From NCBI RefSeq assembly GCF_002118315.1, contig NZ_MTSZ01000001.1:1054001-1118000 (forward strand): a stretch of 64,000 bases of DNA, written 5' to 3'. This document shows, one piece after another, positions 57,594 to 64,000 of the stretch (its first letter is position 1; each line of letters starts with the position of its first letter). This DNA is from Kiloniella majae. Its GTDB lineage: Bacteria > Pseudomonadota > Alphaproteobacteria > Kiloniellales > Kiloniellaceae. Made by a program: the position numbers and the translations under genes. A model generated the notes under the pieces. It was not told where the DNA came from, did not search any database, and saw only the letters and a list, made by a program, of their open reading frames with translations.

Positions 57594-57628
57594 AAAAGCG
57601 CTGAAACAATCTATGCTTCAGCGCTTTT
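57594..57628. terminator. bidirectional terminator after ettA
   Basis: AAAAGCGCTGAA (57594-57605) and TTCAGCGCTTTT (57617-57628) form a perfect 12-bp stem with an 11-nt loop. It lies 30 bp beyond the ettA stop on the minus strand, with T-rich flank there. Confidence 0.88.
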
Positions 57629-57658
57629 ACAAACTATCCGGACTTAATACGAACGGTA

Positions 57659-59335
57659 TTATCGTTTAAGTGGCTTGTATTTAATACGGTGTGGCTGGTC
57701 AGCTTCAGCACCAAGACGACGCTTACGATCTACTTCGTAATCTTCATAGTTCCCTTCGAACCAAACAACCTGACTATCCCCTTCGAAGGCAAGGATATGC
57801 GTAGCAATGCGATCAAGGAACCAGCGATCGTGCGACGTCACCAGAACACAGCCACTATATTCAAGGATTGATTCTTCCAAAGAACGCAGTGTATCTACAT
57901 CCAGATCGTTTGTTGGCTCATCGAGAAGAATAACGTTCGCGCTCTTACGTAGCATCTTGGCAAGATGCACCCGATTTCGCTCACCACCAGAAAGTTGACC
58001 AACCTTCTTCTGTTGATCACCGCCTTTAAAGTTGAACGCACCGACATAAGAACGAGACTGATAAGTGTGCTTGCCAATTTCGATTACATCGAGGCCATCT
58101 GAAATTTCTTCCCACACGTTCTTATCTGCAGAAAGCGCATCACGACTTTGATCTACATACCCAATTTCAACAGTCTCACCAACATTCAACGAACCTTCAT
58201 TTGGCTGTTCTTGTCCGGTGATCATTCTGAACAGGGTCGTTTTACCAGCACCATTGGGACCAATAATACCAACGATAGCACCTTTAGGAATTTTGAAATT
58301 CAAGTCTTCAATAAGAAGCTTGTCACCAAAAGCCTTTGAAAGATTATTGGCCTCAATCACAAGATCACCCAACCGGGGGGCCGGAGGAATCACGATACGA
58401 CCAGGATCTGGTGCACGAGAGCTTTCTTCTTGTACGAGATTTTCATAAGCTTGCAGACGCGCTTTGGATTTAGTCTGACGCGCTTTCGCGCCCTGACGCA
58501 CCCATTGCAGCTCATCTTTCAGGAATTTCTGCTTCGAGCTTTCCTGCTTTTCTTCAATAGAAAGACGCTTCTGCTTTTGCTCAAGCCAGCTAGAGTAATT
58601 TCCTTCGTAAGGAATACCTTCACCACGATCTAGCTCTAAGATCCAGCCAGCAACATTATCAAGGAAGTATCTATCGTGCGTTACGCAGACAACAGTTCCT
58701 TTATAATCTTCAAGAAAGCGTTCCAGCCATGATACTGATTCAGCATCCAGATGGTTAGTCGGCTCATCGAGAAGAAGCATATCAGGACTGGACAAAAGCA
58801 ACTGACATAAAGCAACACGACGACGCTCACCACCAGATAACTTTGTCACATCAGCATCACCCGGTGGACAACGCAACGCATCCATAGCGATCTCGACCTG
58901 ACGATCAAGATCCCAAGCATCTAGTGCATCGATCTTTTCTTGTAACTCACCCTGCTGTGCGATCAAATCGTCCATTTCATCTGGATCGACCTCGGCAAAT
59001 TTCGCACTCAAAGCTTCAAAATTTTCAAGTAGTGCTTTTGTCTCTGCAACGCCCTCAAAAACATTTCCCGCAACATCCTTCTCCGGATCGAGCTGAGGTT
59101 CCTGAGGTAAGTACCCAACCTTCACACCATCGGCAGCACGCGCTTCGCCATTGATTTCGTTATCAAGGCCCGCCATAACTTTCATCAAGGTAGATTTACC
59201 TGAACCGTTCAAGCCCAGAACACCAATTTTGGCGCCCGGGAGAAAGTTCAAATGAATGTTTTTTAGAACCTGTTTTCCACCGGGGAAAGTTTTAGAAACC
59301 CCATCCATTTGGTAGATATACTGATATGATGCCAT
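57659..59335 (-). CDS. ettA: energy-dependent translational throttle protein EttA
   Basis: 558 residues from the ATG at 59335 ([17 protein letters not shown]), with GGAG six bases upstream; an earlier TTG at 59347 is unnecessary. ABC-F with two ATPase halves ([10 protein letters not shown] and GPNGAGKTT loops; [11 protein letters not shown] and [11 protein letters not shown] signatures). The linker carries the P-site tRNA interaction motif region ([22 protein letters not shown]), which separates EttA from Uup; there is no C-terminal coiled coil. EttA gates the first peptide-bond step according to ADP/ATP ratio. Confidence 0.95.
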   Translation of the reverse strand: MASYQYIYQMDGVSKTFPGGKQVLKNIHLNFLPGAKIGVLGLNGSGKSTLMKVMAGLDNEINGEARAADGVKVGYLPQEPQLDPEKDVAGNVFEGVAETKALLENFEALSAKFAEVDPDEMDDLIAQQGELQEKIDALDAWDLDRQVEIAMDALRCPPGDADVTKLSGGERRRVALCQLLLSSPDMLLLDEPTNHLDAESVSWLERFLEDYKGTVVCVTHDRYFLDNVAGWILELDRGEGIPYEGNYSSWLEQKQKRLSIEEKQESSKQKFLKDELQWVRQGAKARQTKSKARLQAYENLVQEESSRAPDPGRIVIPPAPRLGDLVIEANNLSKAFGDKLLIEDLNFKIPKGAIVGIIGPNGAGKTTLFRMITGQEQPNEGSLNVGETVEIGYVDQSRDALSADKNVWEEISDGLDVIEIGKHTYQSRSYVGAFNFKGGDQQKKVGQLSGGERNRVHLAKMLRKSANVILLDEPTNDLDVDTLRSLEESILEYSGCVLVTSHDRWFLDRIATHILAFEGDSQVVWFEGNYEDYEVDRKRRLGAEADQPHRIKYKPLKR

Positions 59336-59461
59336 TCGGCGCTCCAATTAATGGTCTGTTGTATATGTGCAAGCTATCTTGCGTTGATGCGGTTTTACCC
59401 TATTGAACAGCCGGAAGCAATCACCGCTCGCCAAGATTGTCCAGATACCAATCCGATGTTT

Positions 59462-62218
59462 TCACTCACCAGCTTTCGCAACTATCTGCTTGGCCTGTAG
59501 AGGCAAAAAAACACCAAAAACAGATCCTCTACTACCTGTTTGAACCAGCTCTAACCGTCCGCCAAAATGTTCAACAATCTGACGAGAAATACTCAACCCC
59601 AAGCCTGTCCCGTGTGGTTTATCTGCTAAGCCTTCACGAGATTGGTGGAATTTTTCAAAGATATGTTCACGCGCTTGCCAAGGCACTCCCCGTCCATTAT
59701 CCGCAACAGTAATCGCCACTTCCTCGCCCTGTAGAAAAACTGATACCTTGACCCATCCACGGCTTTCATCACAAAATTTAATGGCATTGGATAACAAGTT
59801 CACAAAAACCTGCATCAACCTATCCCGATCCCCCCTGATCACAGGCAGGTCAGACGCGAAATCGACATCAAGGGCAATTTCTTTCTCACTCAGAATTGCA
59901 GACATCGTATCCATCGAATTCTCAACAACTTGCGGAATGTCCAGATCCTCAAGTATCCATTCCATTTGACCCGCTTCAATTTTTGCCAGATCGAGAACCT
60001 GATTAATCAGTCGCGTCAAACGAACACTCTCTTTGACAATGATCTCAAGAAACCGACTTTTTTCCTCTTCTTCGAGGTCGGGGTGATCACTTAAAATTTC
60101 ACTGAAAGATCGGATAGAAGTCAGCGGCGTTCTAAGCTCATGACTCACCGTCGATAAAAACTCGTCTTTCAGACGATCAAGTTCCTGCAAGCGTTCATTC
60201 GCAGCTCGCAATTGCGCCGTTGTACTTTCCAACTCTTTGGATTTCTGCTCCAAGCTCTGGCTGTATTCAATAACTTGAGACGTCTCATCAAGAATTGTCA
60301 TCACTTCTTCAAGACGCACGACCTCCCCCTTGACCACTGAAGAAATCATCACACGAGCAGACGCCGCGCCAATAGCGCCGGACAGAAGACGTTCTGTCAC
60401 ATGAACCAGATCAGCATCAGCCGTGATAACACGCCTGCGCTCCAAGCCTCGATCTCTGAAATAACCGCTGAAAGCCCTGTCAGCTCTGGCGCGCCCTAAA
60501 AAGCGAACAAGAAGATTAAACAAATCTTCGACAGAGGCAGAACCTTGCCATATCTGAGAACGCGCCCCCTGATCAGCATAGCGATAAACATCCACAAATA
60601 ACGCCCCCTGAACACGCTCAATCGCCGAGTGTCGTGTATAGAGAGATACAAAAACGTAGGCTCCAGCGTTAAAGACTGTTGTCCAGAAAAGCGCATGCGT
60701 TAAGTGATCAAGTCCCTGCAAACCAAACAGCTCATATGGTCTCAGCAACTCAACACCCAAAGGACCGGCGGCGATAAAAGTAATCGGCAACAAACCAGAC
60801 TTCGCAAAAGCGGGCAACAGAAGCGTATAGGCCCAAACAACAAAGCCGAGGGAAAGACCAACTAACGCCCCTTTGCGGTTTCCGCCTTTCCAGAACATCC
60901 CCCCAATCATTGCTGGTGCGAACTGGAAAACCGCCGCAAAAGAGATAAGACCAATGGTGACAAGGGCATCGCTTTCCCCCAGAAAACGAAAGTAGGCATA
61001 CCCAAACAGGAGAATGAGTATAATACTGCTACGTCGCACAAAAAGCAGGACGCCTGTAAAGTCACTTTTTTCCCTCAGACCTAACCAGTTCCATCGCAAG
61101 AGCACCGGCATCACCAAGTCATTGCAAACCATAGTGCTCAAGGCGATCGTAGCGACAATAACCATCGATGTCGCAGCTGAAAGCCCACCTAAAAACACAA
61201 GAAGAGCAAGCATCTCTTGTTCGTGCGCCATAGGAAGAGTGAGAATGAAAGTATCTGCATTTACATCCCCCCGCGGAAATTGAAGCATCCCCCCCAAAGC
61301 AATTGGTAAAACAAAAATATTAATCGCCAGAAGGTAAAGCGGGAACAGCCAGACACCTTTTCGAAGCTCGGGCTCATTAACGTTCTCAACAGCAATAACC
61401 TGAAATTGTCGCGGCAAACACACTGCCGCAACCATAGACAAAGTCGTCAAGGTTACCCACGTTGTATAAGCTCCTTCTTTTTCAAAGGTCATCAATTGCA
61501 CAAGTTCGGGCACACGTGACGCTTGCTGAAAAAGGTCACCGAAACCATCATACAACCCAAAGGTTACAAAAATCCCCACAGCCAAAAAGGCAAGAAGCTT
61601 CACAACGGATTCAAAGGCGATGGCCACCACAACGCCATCGTGATGCTCACTGTTATCAATATGCCGTGTCCCAAAGAGGATCGCAAAAATAGCAAGAACC
61701 AAAGCGACCCAGAAGGCCGTATCCGCAACCGTGGCAATCGGAGGTGAATTAAGGGGCGCAATGACTTCCGGATATTGCTTTAAAACATTGAAGCTGGTGG
61801 CAACGGCCTTAAGCTGGAGGGATATATAAGGCACAATTCCCACAACCGCGATTACAGTTACCAAGGCACTCAAAGGCGTACTTTTCCCATAGCGCGAAGA
61901 TATAAAGTCAGCAATTGACGTTATGCGGTGGGCTTTTGTAATACGGATAATCTTTTTAACGACCAGCCACCACAGGACAAAAACAAGGGTTGGCCCCAAG
62001 TAGATGGGCAGAAAATCCAAACCGCTGGAGGCCGCGCGCCCTACAGAACCGTAGAATGTCCAGGATGTACAATACACCCCCAGTGAGAGCGCATAGATAT
62101 AGGGGTGCGACGTTATTCCTGCACCACGCTCTGCACGCTTATCTGCGAAATAGGCGATCGCAAAAAGAACCAGAAGGTAGCCAATAGAAGAAAGTATGAT
62201 GATCCAATCAACCAGCAT
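59462..62218 (-). CDS. sodium/solute symporter-histidine kinase fusion (CbrA/CrbS-like)
   Basis: 918 residues from the ATG at 62218, with AAGGA upstream and overlapping the end of the small membrane gene; a 62308 reading would overlap it further. Order: SSF-type permease domain with about 13 helices (about 1-500), a STAC-like linker (about 530-640), a coiled coil (about 655-705), HisKA with VSHELRTPLTSIRSFSEIL (phospho-His) and HATPase (NLLSNAIKFCDE, VADNGRGVPWQ, HGTGLGLSISR). No receiver is fused. In CbrA and CrbS, the transporter part senses or transports a nutrient such as histidine or acetate. The operon also has a lone receiver, which is the likely partner. Confidence 0.9.
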   Translation of the reverse strand: MLVDWIIILSSIGYLLVLFAIAYFADKRAERGAGITSHPYIYALSLGVYCTSWTFYGSVGRAASSGLDFLPIYLGPTLVFVLWWLVVKKIIRITKAHRITSIADFISSRYGKSTPLSALVTVIAVVGIVPYISLQLKAVATSFNVLKQYPEVIAPLNSPPIATVADTAFWVALVLAIFAILFGTRHIDNSEHHDGVVVAIAFESVVKLLAFLAVGIFVTFGLYDGFGDLFQQASRVPELVQLMTFEKEGAYTTWVTLTTLSMVAAVCLPRQFQVIAVENVNEPELRKGVWLFPLYLLAINIFVLPIALGGMLQFPRGDVNADTFILTLPMAHEQEMLALLVFLGGLSAATSMVIVATIALSTMVCNDLVMPVLLRWNWLGLREKSDFTGVLLFVRRSSIILILLFGYAYFRFLGESDALVTIGLISFAAVFQFAPAMIGGMFWKGGNRKGALVGLSLGFVVWAYTLLLPAFAKSGLLPITFIAAGPLGVELLRPYELFGLQGLDHLTHALFWTTVFNAGAYVFVSLYTRHSAIERVQGALFVDVYRYADQGARSQIWQGSASVEDLFNLLVRFLGRARADRAFSGYFRDRGLERRRVITADADLVHVTERLLSGAIGAASARVMISSVVKGEVVRLEEVMTILDETSQVIEYSQSLEQKSKELESTTAQLRAANERLQELDRLKDEFLSTVSHELRTPLTSIRSFSEILSDHPDLEEEEKSRFLEIIVKESVRLTRLINQVLDLAKIEAGQMEWILEDLDIPQVVENSMDTMSAILSEKEIALDVDFASDLPVIRGDRDRLMQVFVNLLSNAIKFCDESRGWVKVSVFLQGEEVAITVADNGRGVPWQAREHIFEKFHQSREGLADKPHGTGLGLSISRQIVEHFGGRLELVQTGSRGSVFGVFLPLQAKQIVAKAGE

Positions 62219-62546
62219 GATCATCATCCTTGAGTGAAAGATTTTTGCTCTGATCCGTCGGTGCTTCTTTATCAGAAGAAAGCCCAGCATCCGATACCAA
62301 AGTATCAATCACTGTCGGCGCATTGGGATCAAGCGCATTCGTTGCATCATCAGCATCTTTCGAGGCTGACCAGGCAACAGCAGCAATAATCCCTCCCCAC
62401 GCAGCAAAAAGATATAGGAACAATGGCGGAAGCCCCCACACAAGCTTTTCATCACTAAAAATAGACAGAAAAAGGGGGCTGAAAAGCAGTAAGGCCAATA
62501 GAAACAGCGCAATACTGCGATCACCCTTATCACCGGGACGGCTCAC
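62208..62546 (-). CDS. small two-helix membrane protein in the symporter-kinase operon
   Basis: 112 residues from GTG at 62546, with AAGGAG five bases upstream. Two hydrophobic helices (about 13-30 and 38-59, with WGLPPLFLYLFAAWGGIIAAVAW) then an acidic/polar tail (DDATNALDPNAP). No domain recognised. It overlaps the kinase start by 11 nt, so translation is coupled, as with the small CbrX gene before cbrA in Pseudomonas. A role as accessory subunit of the transporter-kinase is inference. Confidence 0.7.
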   Translation of the reverse strand: MSRPGDKGDRSIALFLLALLLFSPLFLSIFSDEKLVWGLPPLFLYLFAAWGGIIAAVAWSASKDADDATNALDPNAPTVIDTLVSDAGLSSDKEAPTDQSKNLSLKDDDHAG

Positions 62547-62607
62547 TCACACTCCTTCCGGGGGAATAGCGAACTCATGAACTTGACTGCCATTAATTTT
62601 GAAAAAC

Positions 62608-62991
62608 CTATGCCAGTTTCTCTTCAACACCCAAATGCTGTTTGACCAACCTAACAACATCTTTTGTTGAAAAAGGCTTTGTCACAAAATCATCGGCACC
62701 GAGTTCCATCCCCTTCAATCGATCAACATCACGTCCTTTTGCCGTCAACAAAATAACGCGCATTTCTTTCCATGCGTCATTTGCACGTACATACTTCAAG
62801 ACTTCAAAACCGTCTCTTCTTGGCAGCATGATATCAAGCAATATCAGATCAGGCGGACGACTTTCCACCATTCGCAAGGCTGCATCACCATCACGTGCAA
62901 TAAAGACATCAAAGCCAGCCTTCTTCATCAGAAAGCTTAATGAGTCGACAATATGAGGCTCGTCCTCGACCACGAGAACCGTCTGAGGCAT
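62608..62991 (-). CDS. single-domain response regulator (REC)
   Basis: 127 residues, only a receiver domain: acidic pair VVEDEPHI, phosphorylation Asp53 in LILLDIMLPRRDG, Thr in ILLTAKG and conserved Lys in FVTKPFSTKD. No output domain. It is the likely target of the kinase encoded downstream, and could compete for phosphate or work by protein contact. AGG site six bases before the ATG. 61 bp separate it from the small membrane gene. Confidence 0.92.
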   Translation of the reverse strand: MPQTVLVVEDEPHIVDSLSFLMKKAGFDVFIARDGDAALRMVESRPPDLILLDIMLPRRDGFEVLKYVRANDAWKEMRVILLTAKGRDVDRLKGMELGADDFVTKPFSTKDVVRLVKQHLGVEEKLA

Positions 62992-63063
62992 TTTCTGCCT
63001 TTCTCCGCTATCCGGTTATCTCTTTTAAATTCCCTGTTGGCCTAACATTACAGTGTAGGTCCA

Positions 63064-63103
63064 TGTTTTGCCAAGCGGTGTTTTGCCAAGTTGTGTTTTC
63101 AGG
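63064..63103. repeat. 15-bp tandem repeat between the ScfR-like gene and the receiver gene
   Basis: TGTTTTGCCAAGCGG (63064) and TGTTTTGCCAAGTTG (63079) are followed by a partial third unit starting TGTTTTCAGG (63094). The period is exactly 15 bp. It lies in the 142-bp gap of the signalling operon. Confidence 0.75.
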
Positions 63104-63133
63104 CCTTCACACCGCCCGTCATACTACAGGGCA

Positions 63134-64000
63134 TTAATTTCCAATTAAAACACTATCTGGATGCGCAAAATCAACGCCATCGGCATAAACCACATGTCTA
63201 GCAAACGATGCCTCACACCCTAAGCTCACCGCAAAGGTATTCCCCGCCTGTCCCACCATCACACCAGGTTTGGTTACAGTCTTTGATATCGAAAAATAAA
63301 CACTTTGATCCTCTGCACGGAGAGAATGAAGGTTAATACGCCCAGGCTTTAAAAACGCATCCTGTACACCCCAATCGGGCGAGAGAACGCCATATCTTGG
63401 TATTCGTAAACCAGATGCACTGAAACGCTTCGAGATCTGTCCTGCGAGATCAACTCGGATAAAATGGAACGGCACCCCTTCTTCCTCGGGCTTTTGCAAG
63501 GTTGTCAATCGATGGCACACCTGTTCAAAACCAGCCCGAAAACGTCGACGTAACAGATCAATGTCGTGCCGTAACTCAAAAGCCGCACTCCGAAACGCAC
63601 TGTAGGGCATCATAACCGCACCGGCGAAATAACTTCCCAATGCCTTCAAACACAGATTTTTCGCTTCTTTACTACTCAAAGGAACATTAGAAAGAACATT
63701 TTCCAGTACATCAGCATAGGCAACTTCTGCGATAATTCTGGCCATTCTAAAATTTAAAGAACTTGTCGCCAAAGTTTCCATCAACCTCAATGTGCCACCG
63801 TCCTCTCCCTTTAACTCCCACATCCCTCGCAGGAGCGTTCCTTGCGACGATACAGGAACAATCTCAACCTCAATACCCAACTGTTCATCCAAGTAATTCG
63901 CCAAAGCATCAAACAATCCGTAGGGCTTGGGCTCATTTAAGCGGCTTCGGAGTTCTTCGGCAGCTTGTTCCAAAACAGGAAAATAGTGATCGTTGGCCGA
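63134..64000 (-). CDS. ScfR-like short-chain fatty acid regulator, C-terminal part
   Basis: About 289 codons are visible; the frame stays open to the right edge and its N-terminus lies beyond the window (SANDHYFPVLEQAAEELR at the edge, in the same frame as the rest). The residues match the IrrE-like and DUF2083 parts of XRE-type regulators such as ScfR/RamB: GTLLRGMWELKGEDGGTLRL, YFAGAVMMPYSAFRSAAFELRHD and ending GMNTFAVSLGC-like GNTFAVSLGCEASFARHVVYADG. Full proteins have an N-terminal HTH and about 470 residues. These regulators activate acetate, propionate and glyoxylate-cycle genes. It is first in the minus-strand operon. Confidence 0.8.
   Translation of the reverse strand, partial: SANDHYFPVLEQAAEELRSRLNEPKPYGLFDALANYLDEQLGIEVEIVPVSSQGTLLRGMWELKGEDGGTLRLMETLATSSLNFRMARIIAEVAYADVLENVLSNVPLSSKEAKNLCLKALGSYFAGAVMMPYSAFRSAAFELRHDIDLLRRRFRAGFEQVCHRLTTLQKPEEEGVPFHFIRVDLAGQISKRFSASGLRIPRYGVLSPDWGVQDAFLKPGRINLHSLRAEDQSVYFSISKTVTKPGVMVGQAGNTFAVSLGCEASFARHVVYADGVDFAHPDSVLIGN

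Noticed and set aside
57376-57669. 97-codon plus-strand ORF after mlaC
   Set aside because: Begins inside mlaC in another frame and runs through two strong terminators.

Overview
The window is a 64-kb piece of an alphaproteobacterial chromosome of moderate to low GC. The evidence is the complete, collinear alphaproteobacterial division and cell-wall (dcw) cluster on the + strand, an FtsZ with a long Ala/Pro/Gln-rich linker, the amidase-rnpB-mraZ neighbourhood, the MlaA/MlaC pair and a ScfR-type fatty-acid regulator. The mix suggests a free-living, motile, probably marine heterotroph of the Rhodospirillales/Kiloniellales type. The genus cannot be fixed from sequence alone. No phage, insertion sequence, CRISPR array, tRNA or rRNA operon was seen.

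Layout. 1-7.1 kb (+): the end of a DUF2161-type protein, a DUF3750 membrane protein, DjlA, the ABC-F protein Uup, an LhgO-like FAD oxidoreductase, and a GcvA/AmpR-type LysR regulator translationally coupled to a cytoplasmic AmpD/AmiD-type amidase. 7.15-7.59 kb (+): RNase P RNA (rnpB) with its own promoter over the amidase stop codon. 7.6-12.4 kb (-): a five-gene catabolic block in transcription order Lrp regulator, DmdA-like demethylase, OsmC peroxidase, ECHDC3-like crotonase, acyl-CoA synthetase. It lies between rnpB and mraZ, which are usually close neighbours. 12.8-37.6 kb (+): mraZ operator boxes, then mraZ-rsmH-ftsL-ftsI-murE-murF-mraY-murD-ftsW-murG-murC-murB-ddl-ftsQ-ftsA-ftsZ-lpxC-bamD-recN-ligA, mostly overlapping or nearly touching.

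37.9-47.8 kb is a mosaic: a chemoreceptor with an HBM sensor and a C-terminal PilZ domain, a periplasmic solute-binding protein, an AraC regulator with an EamA exporter, an alpha/beta hydrolase, a second GcvA-type LysR, aminopeptidase P and a DUF1127 protein. 47.9-57.5 kb: prmA and a UvrD/PcrA helicase, divergent from an AstE/AspA-family deacylase; a ClC channel with CBS domains; a secreted pentapeptide-repeat protein; a thioesterase; and mlaA-mlaC. 57.6-64 kb (-): EttA, then a signalling operon of ScfR-like regulator, lone receiver, small two-helix membrane protein and a symporter-histidine kinase fusion.

Genes working together: the dcw genes make the lipid II precursor (murE-murF-mraY-murD-murG-murC-murB-ddl) and the divisome (ftsL/I/W/Q/A/Z), followed by envelope (lpxC, bamD) and DNA-repair genes (recN, ligA). 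MraZ probably represses the cluster through the four-box operator. The 59.4-64 kb operon looks like a nutrient-sensing, possibly acetate or short-chain fatty acid, two-component system. The most unusual items are the DmdA-like operon and its position, the HBM-MCP-PilZ fusion, the LysR-amidase coupling, and the symporter-kinase/ScfR operon.
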